Made by a program: the position numbers and the translations under genes
The notes under the pieces: generated by a model
Told to the model about the DNA's origin: nothing
The model's input: only the letters and a program-made list of their open reading frames with translations
Databases searched by the model: none
Shown here: positions 35,557 to 44,679 of the stretch, piece by piece
How positions within the stretch are numbered: the stretch's first letter is position 1
Layout: every line of letters begins with the position of its first letter
NCBI RefSeq assembly: GCF_000424385.1
Contig: NZ_KE384180.1
Span: 1 to 64,000 of the forward strand
Length of the DNA: 64,000 nt
Direction: 5' to 3'
Source of the DNA: Butyrivibrio sp. LC3010
GTDB taxonomy: Bacteria; Bacillota; Clostridia; Lachnospirales; Lachnospiraceae

Positions 35557-36759
35557 TTACTTCCCTGAATTCATTAGTTCTACAGCTTCTTTAAGCTGGG
35601 TTACGATATTTGCTCCTGTTTCTTCAGAAGTAAGTTCACCTGACCACATGGATCTGATATTGTTCGTGTAAATTCCCCAGAGCTGTCCCATTTCAGATAC
35701 GGTAGACATGGGTTCACCTACGTTTATCTGTTCAATAAATGCCTTGGTGAATTCATTATCCTTGATCTGGCTGATTTCCTGATCAGCAAGTCGTGCAGGA
35801 ATTCTATCTCCGGATTCATAGAGTTCCAATGCTCCATTTCCCATGATATATGTGATAAGTTCCCACGCTTTGTCCTGCTTTGAACTCTGATTACTTACAA
35901 AACTCACCTGTGTTCCTACAGGTGTTACAAACTCCTGCCCGTTATAAGTAGGCATCTTTGCTATCGCAAAGTTTGTTCCCGCGGATTCAAAGCCATCTAT
36001 ATCCCAGGGGCCACCAATATAAAATGCAGTCTGTCCATTCTGGAAATTGCTTCTTGCAATATCAGCTGTAACATCAGCAGACACAAGGCCATAATCATTG
36101 CAAAGCTTATTTATAAAGCTGTATGCATCTATCGCTCCTTCATTTCCAAGACCGATATCGGAGACATCATAAGAACCATTTAAGTAATTGAAGATATATC
36201 CTCCGCTTGCTCTTACAAATCCGAGGTCATAATAGATACTTGTCGCATCAAACTGTACACCACCATGACTTTTTGCATTGTCTATGAGTTCTTCCCATGT
36301 TGCGGGAACTTCACTTACCTTATCCTTGTTATAAAACAGGGATATTGTCTCAACAGACAGCGGGGCTGCATATCTTGCACCATCAACATAGCATGCCTGG
36401 ATCGCAGCATCTGAATAATCACTATCCGTATAGAGATCATCAGGAACTTTTGCTGCAAGGTTTGCATTTACATAATCAGCCAGCTGGTCGTTAGGGATGC
36501 CGATAACTGCATCCGGTCCATCAACGCTCTTTACAGCCTGTGCAAACTGCTGTACTGAAGGGGACTGATGGATCACCTCAACTTCATAGCCACTCTCTAC
36601 TCCCCATGCATCTGCCAGTTTCTGAATAGTCGGCTGTTCCACTTCCATATTTGTCCATACAACAATCTTATTTGATTTTGCTTTAGCTCCACATCCAGCC
36701 AGACATGCTGCTGTTAACAATGCCATCGATAAAATTGTGGCAATAATCCTTTTTTTCAT
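35557..36759 (-). CDS. ganS: extracellular sugar-binding lipoprotein, MalE/GanS type
   Basis: 400 residues with a signal peptide and lipobox LAGC (C23). The mature part has the family 1 solute-binding features KIVVWTNMEVEQPTI, TAFYIGGPWDIDGF and the C-terminal hinge. It captures oligosaccharides outside the cell for the GanPQ permeases. Direct linkage to a GH53 galactanase makes beta-1,4-galacto-oligosaccharides the probable ligand. Confidence 0.85.
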   Translation of the reverse strand: MKKRIIATILSMALLTAACLAGCGAKAKSNKIVVWTNMEVEQPTIQKLADAWGVESGYEVEVIHQSPSVQQFAQAVKSVDGPDAVIGIPNDQLADYVNANLAAKVPDDLYTDSDYSDAAIQACYVDGARYAAPLSVETISLFYNKDKVSEVPATWEELIDNAKSHGGVQFDATSIYYDLGFVRASGGYIFNYLNGSYDVSDIGLGNEGAIDAYSFINKLCNDYGLVSADVTADIARSNFQNGQTAFYIGGPWDIDGFESAGTNFAIAKMPTYNGQEFVTPVGTQVSFVSNQSSKQDKAWELITYIMGNGALELYESGDRIPARLADQEISQIKDNEFTKAFIEQINVGEPMSTVSEMGQLWGIYTNNIRSMWSGELTSEETGANIVTQLKEAVELMNSGK

Positions 36760-36779
36760 TCTGTAACCCTCCGTTTATA

Positions 36780-37853
36780 TCACATACCGGCAAGTGCCAG
36801 CAGTGCCTCATTAGCATTACCGTTTTTATCAAACAATGCCTGATTAGCCATTGCATTCCCTGCTTCCACGGGATCATGCATGTAATCACAGCCTTTAGGA
36901 CTTCCCCACGTACAATCAGGGATAGGAAGCCATTCCGGTTCCCAGTAAAAAACTCCTATTCCATGATTGTCACTAACTCCTCTTACTGCTTCATAGAGAT
37001 CTTTGAGGAACTTTGCCTGCCCCTCTTGTGATGCGGGATATCCTGTAGCCTTCTCTTCGTTCTCTCCGTAAACAATACCTTTGCATCCAAGATCATCAAG
37101 AGTATAGCCTATTGATGTCTCTGCTACGATTACATCCTTATCATATCTTTTGCTTATGTCATTCATATTATCAACAAGTTCTTTGATGCTTCCATTCCAG
37201 TGTGGATAATATGACATTCCTATAACATCATAGTCTATATTATAAGGTTCCAGTGCCTTAAACCAGTCCCTGTAGAGCTCATTATTTGTCCCAAAATCGA
37301 GGTGTAATACTATCTTGCTCTCAGGACAGACATGCCTTGCAGCTTTTATTCCTGCTTTAAGAAGTCTTGCCATATTGGAAACCCTGTCTATATGTCCATC
37401 CGGCCACAGAAGTCCTTTTGTTATCTCATTCCCAATCTGTATCATCTCCGGTATAAGATCGTTCTTCTTAAACTCCTTAAGAACCAGTGCCGTATAACCA
37501 TACACTGTTCCTTCAAGCTCTGCTCCGCTTATCTTTGACCATGCCTTGGGTTTGACCTGCTTTGCAGGATCTGCCCAGAAATCACTGTAATGTATATCCA
37601 AAAGTACCTGCATACCATTTTCTTTAGCACGTCTGGCAAGTTCAAGTGTAGTTTCAAGATCATTGGTTCCTCCGCCATAGCTTTCGCCATCGCTGCTATA
37701 TGGATCTCTCCAAAGCCTTAACCTTATCATATTTACAGAGCATTCATTCAATATACTGAATATATCTTCTTTGTGCCCTTTTAAGTAATAACTTGCCCCA
37801 TGATTTTCAAGCTCCTTTATCATGGAAACATCCATCCCCTTAATAAACTGCAT
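36780..37853 (-). CDS. ganB: GH53 endo-beta-1,4-galactanase without signal peptide
   Basis: 357 residues forming a complete GH53 barrel: acid/base E143 in IQIGNEITKG and nucleophile E245 in VIVAETSIGY, with RLRLWRDPY and LLDIHYSDFWADP at the substrate cleft. It starts MQFIKGMDVS, directly at the catalytic domain, with AAGGAG overlapping the stop of the preceding lipoprotein gene. Known GH53 enzymes are secreted; this one should stay in the cytosol and cut imported oligosaccharides, unless the upstream lipoprotein and this gene were once one secreted protein. Confidence 0.88.
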   Translation of the reverse strand: MQFIKGMDVSMIKELENHGASYYLKGHKEDIFSILNECSVNMIRLRLWRDPYSSDGESYGGGTNDLETTLELARRAKENGMQVLLDIHYSDFWADPAKQVKPKAWSKISGAELEGTVYGYTALVLKEFKKNDLIPEMIQIGNEITKGLLWPDGHIDRVSNMARLLKAGIKAARHVCPESKIVLHLDFGTNNELYRDWFKALEPYNIDYDVIGMSYYPHWNGSIKELVDNMNDISKRYDKDVIVAETSIGYTLDDLGCKGIVYGENEEKATGYPASQEGQAKFLKDLYEAVRGVSDNHGIGVFYWEPEWLPIPDCTWGSPKGCDYMHDPVEAGNAMANQALFDKNGNANEALLALAGM

Positions 37854-37855
37854 CT

Positions 37856-38413
37856 TTACTCCTTCACAAGTGTCAGGTCATCGATGGTTCCCCATGCACC
37901 TGGTGCAAGAGAAATCTTCACGCCTACTTTTACATCCTGACCATCAACTTCTATTCCTGATAATTCCTGTGTATCCCATGCAACATATCCATTAAGTGAA
38001 ACTGGTATCTCTGTTCTCTCACCACCCACTTCTACGTAGAAGCAGGCTGTTCCATCTGTATCACCGGCATTATCACCCTGGATATGTCCTGTGAATTTGT
38101 ACTTTCCACTTTCAAGACCTGTTATGGTCTGCTCTGCCGTAAAGTTAACATCAGAAGAACCAGAATAGAAATGAAGTGACTGAACACCTTCAAAAGCATC
38201 CGTATCCCTATCATAGACATCAAGTTCTTCTGTCACGTTATCAACATTTGTAACTACCCAGGGATCAAATTCAGGATTTTCAAAACTTCCGTTTACAATA
38301 AAATTCCCTTTATCATCCGGCTTAGCTGCGCTTACTTTACTTGCGCTTCCGCAACCTGTCTGTAATGCAAAAACCATTGTTATGAGCATTAAAGCGATCA
38401 TCCTTCTTTTCAT
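37856..38413 (-). CDS. CBM-like lipoprotein preceding the GH53 gene
   Basis: 185 residues with a signal peptide and lipobox LQTGC (C21). The mature part (NFIVNGSFENPEFDPWVV to WGTIDDLTLV) is a beta-sandwich of the carbohydrate-binding type found N-terminal to some GH53 galactanases (CBM61-like layout). It should be membrane-anchored and bind galactan at the surface. First gene of the operon; the GH53 start lies 2 nt after its stop in another frame. Confidence 0.65.
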   Translation of the reverse strand: MKRRMIALMLITMVFALQTGCGSASKVSAAKPDDKGNFIVNGSFENPEFDPWVVTNVDNVTEELDVYDRDTDAFEGVQSLHFYSGSSDVNFTAEQTITGLESGKYKFTGHIQGDNAGDTDGTACFYVEVGGERTEIPVSLNGYVAWDTQELSGIEVDGQDVKVGVKISLAPGAWGTIDDLTLVKE

Positions 38414-38441
38414 ATGTCATCCTCCGATAAATAATTTATTT

Positions 38442-38455
38442 ATTTACTAGTAAAT
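38442..38455. promoter_or_regulatory. LacI-type operator of the galactan operon
   Basis: ATTTACTAGTAAAT, a perfect 14-bp palindrome between the -10 box and the first gene, a classic repressor position. The downstream LacI-family gene is the likely binder. Confidence 0.7.
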
Positions 38456-38471
38456 GTTTTACTTGTTTTGC

Positions 38472-38500
38472 ATTATAATACTCCCCTTTTTAGAATTCAA
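38472..38500 (-). promoter_or_regulatory. promoter of the galactan operon
   Basis: On the minus strand TTGAAT (38495-38500), 17 bp, TATAAT (38472-38477). The operator lies just downstream. Confidence 0.75.
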
Positions 38501-38565
38501 TCCAGGTAAATAAGTTTTGTAGGAATGCTAAAACGCTCAAGTATATTTTTGTTTATTAATCACAA

Positions 38566-38590
38566 AAAGCTGCCCCCATAGGACAGCTTT
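38566..38590 (-). terminator. terminator of the lacI gene
   Basis: AAAGCTG and CAGCTTT form a stem followed by a T-run on the minus strand, 24 bp after the lacI stop, which insulates lacI from the galactan promoter. Confidence 0.75.
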
Positions 38591-38613
38591 AAGCAATTAT
38601 GTATTCTATATTT

Positions 38614-39597
38614 TCAGGTACTTTTTCTCATTACCGGAAGCCCGTTAACAAACACGGTTTTAGTAATTTTACTTCCTCCAAGCACTTTACTACGGAGCAG
38701 ATCCAATGCTGCTTCACAGATTGCTTCATGATCAACATGGAATGTCGTAAGCGGCGGAGAAACGTATCTTGCCACATTTATATCATTTATGCTAAATACT
38801 TTCACGTTTTCAGGCACACTTACACCTTTTTCATTAAATGCCTGCAATAATCCGACAGACAATGTATCGCACGCTACACAGATTGCCTTAGGCAGGTCGC
38901 CTTTTTTAACCATCTCAAGGCCTGTCTTATAGCCTGCATCTACAGTAAATGAATCCGTGATATGTATATGCTTTTCATTAAGATGCCCATAGTAAAGCAT
39001 ACTCTGTCTAAACGACCACTCTCGTACATCCATTGAGGGTTCCCCGGTATCGATATTTCTGTCTGTCCCTCCAACGAATCCAACATCCGTAATGCCATTG
39101 TCCATAAAGTAATCGACCATCTGAGTAACAAATGAATCAAGGTTTGGTCTTACTGCATCAAAGAGTTTTTCATCTGGCGAGGTTCCGATAAATACACCCT
39201 TTTTGCATTTTTTATAGAGTGCATTTATTTCCTTACGGTTCATCCATCCGATAGCAATAAAAGCAATTGTTCCTTTCGGAATAGCCGACATTCCATCTTC
39301 CCTTGTTACTATCGTCATGTCTATATTGACCCTGGCCGCCTGCTTTATCAATTCCTTTTTGAAATTCTGATAGTAGATATCCTCAAGTTCATCTATTTTT
39401 TCACACCAGTAGAGAAGAACCACGTTTTCTATCTTTGGATAAATAACCTTTTTCTTATAGCCTACCTTCTCTGCTGCGGCAAATATCGCTTCTTTAGTTT
39501 CAGGGCTTACAGAAATACCTTCGTCATAATTAAGGACCCTGGATACTGCTGCGCTGGATACGCCGACCATTTCGGCAATCTCCTTAATTGTAGCCAT
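38614..39597 (-). CDS. LacI-family repressor of the galactan operon
   Basis: 327 residues from the ATG at 39597 (GGAGGA upstream). HTH MATIKEIAEMVGVSSAAVS then RVLNYDEGISVSPET at the N-terminus, with a periplasmic-binding-protein-like sensor domain behind it. The neighbourhood (GH53, ABC transporter) points to galactose or galactobiose as the inducer. It is transcribed in the same direction as the galactan genes but has its own terminator. A partly palindromic ATTTAT/ATAAAT sequence at 39617-39636 may be an autoregulatory site. Confidence 0.85.
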   Translation of the reverse strand: MATIKEIAEMVGVSSAAVSRVLNYDEGISVSPETKEAIFAAAEKVGYKKKVIYPKIENVVLLYWCEKIDELEDIYYQNFKKELIKQAARVNIDMTIVTREDGMSAIPKGTIAFIAIGWMNRKEINALYKKCKKGVFIGTSPDEKLFDAVRPNLDSFVTQMVDYFMDNGITDVGFVGGTDRNIDTGEPSMDVREWSFRQSMLYYGHLNEKHIHITDSFTVDAGYKTGLEMVKKGDLPKAICVACDTLSVGLLQAFNEKGVSVPENVKVFSINDINVARYVSPPLTTFHVDHEAICEAALDLLRSKVLGGSKITKTVFVNGLPVMRKST

Positions 39598-39661
39598 GAA
39601 GACTCCTCCGTAAAACATTTATCTAATCTAATAAATAATTTACTACATTTTGGTAATTATA

Positions 39662-40438
39662 TCAACATCTTTCATTTGAAAACAGCCACTCTTTCACCTG
39701 GTCATCTCGTCCTGCAAGAACCCAGCTGCAGTGAGGATTTATACCGTACTTTTCCTTAAGATCACCAGCTTCATATTCTGTATAATGGAGATCCGGATGT
39801 TTGTCTTTTAGCTCTGCGTAAATATCCCGTGAACCCAGATGAGTACTTACTACGCTATTTTCTCTGTATGATGCTTTTACAATATTGTCGTCAGCTGCAT
39901 GGATAAGCCATATGGGTGTTTTCAGAAGATTGCTTAAGTCTCTAAATCCCGTAGCCCCACATATGGAAACAGCACCGGCAAACATTTCAGAATGGTACTT
40001 TAATATCTCAAGACATCCAACGCCTCCCGCGCTGTAGCCATAAATTTAGATCCTTTCAGGGGCTATGTTGGCATACTGTTCCATGAATCTTTTCACCAGG
40101 ACGCATATACGATTTCCTTCAAGAAGTCCCGACCAGTGCCTTCCCTTTCTGCACTGTGGAGCCAGCACATAACAGGGATGTTTCTTCTGCCAGGAATCCG
40201 CGGCAAATACCGTCCCTATATCATGCATGGAAAGCTGAAGCTCGTTGTCATCACCATAGGCATCAGCCCCATGAAGAAATACTACAAGAGGCACCTTTTC
40301 CAAGGTTTCGGGCACAAAGAATCGGTATGGCAATGTGCCAGAATAATCAAATACACCATACTGGAACCTTTCGCATAATATGCTGTTTTCAGGAGATGGT
40401 TTATCCCAATCTGCCGGTAAACTCATGGTCTCACTCAC
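39662..40438 (-). pseudogene. alpha/beta-hydrolase (esterase) with in-frame nonsense codon
   Basis: One reading frame of 258 codons interrupted by TAA at 40046-40048. Before it: a prolyl-oligopeptidase/PHB-depolymerase-like start with VVFLHGADAYGDDNE and LAPQC. Directly after it: IYGYSAGG, containing the nucleophile serine, then LIHAADD and the C-terminal HCSWVLA histidine. The expected residue before IYGYS is Tyr, one base from TAA. The product would lose its whole catalytic site. It may have been a carbohydrate esterase working with the galactan genes. Confidence 0.8.
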
Positions 40439-40541
40439 CTTTCTTGATCACTTTATTTGATATTATAAACCCTGAAGAGCTAAGAAAACCCGTGAAAACC
40501 ATAAAAAAATAGGAGAAAGCCTTAAGCCTTCCCCTATAATC

Positions 40542-40890
40542 CTATTTCTTCCGCCTCATACCGTTAACCATTGAAAGGCTGAAGTGCTTGTTGAAGACAC
40601 CTGTAATAACATCTTCAATATCGTCCTCGTTCTGTGCAACCTTTTCGAGAACTGTTTCAAGGGCTGCAGCTATTACTGCTTTTTCAGATATCTTATCTTC
40701 GCCCCTGTCTTCTGATTCCAGGATAGCATCCTGCGCCTAGTCGATGAGTTCTCTCGGACCACATACAGCGGCGCCGTGATAATCCCCTCATCGTTAACTC
40801 CAATGTTTCCATCTACTTAGTTTCATCCAGCTCAATGGGGGATAATCCTGCATGATGAAAAGCCATTTTCCCTGCAAAAGTCTCACTTAC
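40542..40890 (-). pseudogene. multiply broken gene remnant, family unknown
   Basis: Three overlapping frames read continuously only with frameshifts and stops: FAGKMAFHHAGLSPIELDETK (about 40813-40875), GNIGVNDEGIITAPLYVVRE, and LID-stop-AQDAILESEDRGEDK onward to the tail MVNGMRRKK at 40542. The composition is protein-like throughout, so this is a decayed gene of at least 110 codons. I do not recognise the family. The rest of the gap up to the T-box is featureless. Confidence 0.6.
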
Positions 40891-41004
40891 AAGGTAATAG
40901 ATGCAATTAAGACTGATTATCCAGAATGTAGTAATATTCTGCAATATTAGAAGTTTTATTGACTTTGAACTTGAAAAATGCTTTAATAGTTTAAACCGTT
41001 GAAG

Positions 41005-41268
41005 AAGAAAGAGTAACATTTGGATTTCTATTACAGAGAGTCGTCGGTTGGTGCGAGACGATATAGAGACATTTGTGAATGGGCTTCTGAGGGCGAGCTG
41101 AAGGTTATTTTTTAACTAGTATGTTAGCCGGAGATAATCCTCCGTTAACAAAGATTTGCGTATGATAGTACGTATGAGTGGGTGATTTATTTCACCAAGC
41201 CGGGTGGCACCGCAGGTTAGATTTTTACCTGTCCCAGCAAGTAACTGTTGGGACAGGTTTTTTATTTT
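41005..41268 (+). ncRNA. T-box riboswitch, tryptophan-type, before trpB2
   Basis: The conserved T-box GGGTGGCACCGC lies at 41202-41213, followed by an intrinsic terminator: ACCTGTCCCA pairing with TGGGACAGGT, then T6 (41227-41264). The stem I region begins around 41015; a GAA-TGG-G sequence (TGG at 41080-41082) fits the specifier position for tRNA-Trp. Uncharged tRNA-Trp would stabilise the antiterminator and switch on the downstream tryptophan synthase gene. The specifier reading is inference from sequence and context. Confidence 0.88.
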
Positions 41269-41313
41269 ATTCCTTTCCCAAACACTTGATTTAATGCAGA
41301 AAGGACAAAAACA

Positions 41314-42696
41314 ATGAGTGAAGAGAAAAAAATCCCGTACAAAATCTATTTAAGCGAAGATGAGATTCCAAAGCAATGGTACAACGTAAGATCGGACATG
41401 AAGAATAAACCGGCTCCGCTTCTTAATCCCGGGACTCTTAAGCCGATGGGCTTTGAAGATCTGCGACCTGTTTTTTGCGATGAGCTTATTAAGCAGGAAC
41501 TAGATGATACAACACCTTATGTTGATATCCCGCAGGAAGTTCAGGATTTCTATAAAATGTACAGACCTTCACCACTTGTAAGGGCTTACTGTCTCGAAAA
41601 GGCACTTGGAACACCTGCAAAGATTTACTACAAGTTTGAGGGGAACAACACAAGTGGAAGCCATAAACTTAATTCTGCAATCGTTCAGGCTTACTACGCA
41701 AAGAAGCAGGGACTTAAGGGCGTGACAACCGAGACCGGAGCAGGCCAGTGGGGAACAGCTCTTTCAATGGCATCCGCATATCTTGGAATCGACTGCAAGG
41801 TATACATGGTTAAAGTTTCCTATGAACAGAAGCCCTTTAGACGAGAGGTTATGCGCACCTATGGCGCCAGCGTAACGCCTTCACCTTCCATGGAGACCGA
41901 GATTGGTAAAAAAATCAACGCCGAACATCTCGGAACAACCGGCTCTCTTGGATGTGCAATTTCAGAGGCTGTTGAGGTAGCGACTAAGACCGAAGGATAC
42001 AGATATGTTCTTGGAAGCGTACTTAATCAGGTTCTTCTCCATCAGACAGTTATCGGTCTTGAAGCAAAGGCTGCACTTGATAAGTATGGAGTTACCCCTG
42101 ACATAATCATCGGATGTGCAGGTGGCGGATCAAACCTTGGCGGACTTATTTCTCCGTTTATGGGAGAAAAGCTTCGCGGTGAAAAGGACTACAGAATCAT
42201 CGCAGTAGAGCCCGCAAGCTGTCCCAGCTTTACAAGAGGTAAATTCGCATACGACTTCTGCGACACAGGAATGGTTTGTCCTCTTGCTAAGATGTATACA
42301 CTTGGAAGCAACTTCATTCCTTCAGCTAACCATGCAGGTGGACTTAGATATCACGGCATGAGCCCGATTCTGTCACAGCTTTATCATGATGGATATCTGG
42401 AAGCAGTAACCGCAGAACAGACAGCTGTATTTGAAGCAGCTCAGAGGTTCGCAAGAGTTGAGGGTATTCTTCCTGCTCCTGAGAGCTCCCACGCAATCAA
42501 GGTTGCTATTGATGAGGCACTTAAGTGCAAGGAGACCGGAGAGGAAAAGACAATTCTCTTTGGCCTTACAGGAACAGGCTACTTCGATATGGTTGCTTAT
42601 CAGAAGTTCAACGACGGCGATATGACAGATTACATACCGACGGACGAAGAGCTTGAAAAGAGCTTTGCAACACTTCCCAAGGTAGAGGGAATCTAA
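41314..42696 (+). CDS. trpB: tryptophan synthase beta chain, TrpB2-type
   Basis: 460 residues, longer than TrpB1 (about 400), as typical of the TrpB2/TrpB-like group. The PLP lysine is K118 in GSHKLNSA; CAGGGSNLGG binds the cofactor phosphate; TETGAGQWG carries the catalytic Glu loop. It condenses serine with indole, probably salvaging free indole since no trpA is adjacent. AAAGGAC precedes the ATG. Expression is controlled by the T-box leader. Confidence 0.9.
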   Translation: MSEEKKIPYKIYLSEDEIPKQWYNVRSDMKNKPAPLLNPGTLKPMGFEDLRPVFCDELIKQELDDTTPYVDIPQEVQDFYKMYRPSPLVRAYCLEKALGTPAKIYYKFEGNNTSGSHKLNSAIVQAYYAKKQGLKGVTTETGAGQWGTALSMASAYLGIDCKVYMVKVSYEQKPFRREVMRTYGASVTPSPSMETEIGKKINAEHLGTTGSLGCAISEAVEVATKTEGYRYVLGSVLNQVLLHQTVIGLEAKAALDKYGVTPDIIIGCAGGGSNLGGLISPFMGEKLRGEKDYRIIAVEPASCPSFTRGKFAYDFCDTGMVCPLAKMYTLGSNFIPSANHAGGLRYHGMSPILSQLYHDGYLEAVTAEQTAVFEAAQRFARVEGILPAPESSHAIKVAIDEALKCKETGEEKTILFGLTGTGYFDMVAYQKFNDGDMTDYIPTDEELEKSFATLPKVEGI

Positions 42697-42715
42697 TTTA
42701 ATCCGTAAATTCAGG

Positions 42716-42756
42716 ACATGGGCTGTTGTACTATAGTGCTACAGTCCATGTTTTTA
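42716..42756 (+). terminator. trpB terminator
   Basis: ACATGG...CTGT and ACAG...CCATGT flank the loop, followed by T5. Behind it, 42790-42890 holds short inverted and direct repeats (AGTTGA/TCAACT, TACAAAGG twice), possibly operators for the XRE gene. Confidence 0.7.
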
Positions 42757-42913
42757 TAATGAAGACAAGCATGTTCTCTTTTTTTCCGGTTTTAAGTTGA
42801 GCCCTTTTCAACTGAGCGTTGTTTGTAAAGCTATATTACAAAGGCTATGATTAGGCTACAAAGGAAATAACCGATCGGAAAACCCTTGAAAACTTAATTT
42901 TTGGAGGCTAATC

Positions 42914-43954
42914 ATGAGTACAAATCTTGGGAAAAATATTAAGACTTTTCGTAAAAATAAAGGATTCACACAGGAAGAATTGGCAGGGCTTTTAAGCGTG
43001 ACACCGCAGGCTGTCAGCAAGTGGGAGTCTGAATCCGGCTATCCTGATGTATCGATGATTATTCCACTGGCTAAGGTGCTTGGAGTAAGCACGGACGCGC
43101 TGCTTGGGTATGACAATATATCTGAGATTGAAGTGCAGACAGCCAGGATACAGGAGGCAGTTGATGCCATGAAGGATGATGAGGACAGAGCCGGAAGTAC
43201 TCTTAAAATCTGTGAATACCTTTCAGCAGAGACAAATCTCAATCCCTCTAATTTTGAAATCATAAAGGATTTTGCGCAGGAAGCAGCGAGCCTAAGCATG
43301 TATGCGGATCCGGTTCTGCATAATTACTATGAAGGGCAGGATGAGAGAATAGATAAAATCCTCAAAGACGCAATAAGGAAAGGTGCATATCTTATCAGCC
43401 ATTGCGGAGACAAGATTCTGAAGGAAAAAACTCATTACGCACTTACCTGGATTTACATTCATACCAAAGATTTTGACAATGCGAGAGATCACTTAGGAGT
43501 GCTACCCAGTCTTAAATCCAGCAGAATAAAAGAGAAAATCGATATGGAACTGGCATTCTTTGAGGGCGGCTTTGAGAAAATGAAGGGTGTTATAGCGGTC
43601 AATGAGAAACTCCTGTTCAACGTCCTTAGCGGAATACTTTACACCATATCCCTTAACTGTGGATGGTGGAGTGAAAAGGATGATGCTTTAAGAATCTGTA
43701 ACTGGTGCGACGATGTCATTAAAGCCTACGGATCAAGAAAAGAAGCTGTTGATATGGGCGACTATCTCGCATTTAGAAGTGATGTCGCTTTTCATAAAAT
43801 GGTTGCTTTTTACAAAGCCGGTGAGGGAGATAAGGCAGAGGAGGTATACGCCGCTTTATCAGAAGACATTAACCGGGCCGATGCTACAGATGACCAGAAG
43901 ATGGCTGCCAGGGACAGGATTGATGGAAATATTACCCATCACAAGCTTAGATAA
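42914..43954 (+). CDS. XRE-family regulator with long helical C-terminal domain
   Basis: 346 residues. HTH at residues 5-60 (NIKTFRKNKGFTQEELAGLL, SVTPQAVSKWESE). The remaining 280 residues are helical and TPR-like without a named family; this two-part type is common in Clostridia, where it often senses peptides or stress. GGAGG precedes the ATG. Its target is unknown; it is followed by an inverted-repeat terminator. Confidence 0.8.
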   Translation: MSTNLGKNIKTFRKNKGFTQEELAGLLSVTPQAVSKWESESGYPDVSMIIPLAKVLGVSTDALLGYDNISEIEVQTARIQEAVDAMKDDEDRAGSTLKICEYLSAETNLNPSNFEIIKDFAQEAASLSMYADPVLHNYYEGQDERIDKILKDAIRKGAYLISHCGDKILKEKTHYALTWIYIHTKDFDNARDHLGVLPSLKSSRIKEKIDMELAFFEGGFEKMKGVIAVNEKLLFNVLSGILYTISLNCGWWSEKDDALRICNWCDDVIKAYGSRKEAVDMGDYLAFRSDVAFHKMVAFYKAGEGDKAEEVYAALSEDINRADATDDQKMAARDRIDGNITHHKLR

Positions 43955-43998
43955 AGATTGTCAAATCACGTACTTTATATTTCTACAAGTTTCAAAGC

Positions 43999-44063
43999 CA
44001 TAATAATAATAATAAAAATCCCCTTAAGAGACTTAAAGTATTTCCATTGTCTACTTAAGGGGA
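43999..44063. repeat. ATA microsatellite and hairpin after the XRE gene
   Basis: (AAT)4-type repeats at about 44000-44013 precede TCCCCTTAAG (44019-44028), which pairs with CTTAAGGGGA (44054-44063) over a 25-nt loop. A loose terminator or structured 3' end. Nothing else is visible up to 44223. Confidence 0.5.
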
Positions 44064-44223
44064 ATCATATCATAATCCATGCTCTTTTTTCTTATGTCAG
44101 CTTTCCGATTTTCTCATACCAACATAATGCCAAGGCAATTCTTATGAATAAATAAAAGTCAACAGTATTATTCTCGTTTATAAAATTCGCTTCTTGGTCT
44201 ACTCATTGGTAATTGGTTTCATT

Positions 44224-44667
44224 TTATTTCTTCATCAGATATCTGCTACCATCATCCCTGAATATCTTATATCCAAGTTTTTCATATAACCTGAACGCTT
44301 CAGTATTTGATTTTTCCACATGAAAAAGGATATTCTCCACACCCTTCTTCTTGGCGTAATTTTCAGCCTCATGAATCAAAGCGGAACCTATCCCCTGGCT
44401 GCGGTACTTCTCTGTAACCGACAAGTCATCAAGATAAACAAAATCTTCTTCGTCCTCTCGATGAACTTCCACACCCAGGAACGCAATAACGCCATTATCC
44501 TCAGATACAAAAATAACATCCTCGCCATCTGTCCAATACTTGTCCAGATACCCCGGCTCATAATCCTGTACATCTTCTGTATGATAAATAGTTTGCAACA
44601 TCTCTATGAACAATTCGCGTATTCTCTGCTCATCTTCCGAAACCGCTTTTCTGATTTTGTATCCCAT
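44224..44667 (-). CDS. GNAT acetyltransferase
   Basis: 147 residues. The acetyl-CoA loop LSVTEKYRSQGIGSALIHEAE carries the Q/RxxGxG/A signature, and NTEAFRLYEKLGYKIF is the usual C-terminal strand-helix. A RimI/phosphinothricin-type N-acetyltransferase; substrate unknown. The ATG lies inside the decayed tail of the phosphoesterase remnant upstream. Confidence 0.85.
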   Translation of the reverse strand: MGYKIRKAVSEDEQRIRELFIEMLQTIYHTEDVQDYEPGYLDKYWTDGEDVIFVSEDNGVIAFLGVEVHREDEEDFVYLDDLSVTEKYRSQGIGSALIHEAENYAKKKGVENILFHVEKSNTEAFRLYEKLGYKIFRDDGSRYLMKK

Positions 44668-44679
44668 GACTTATACCTC

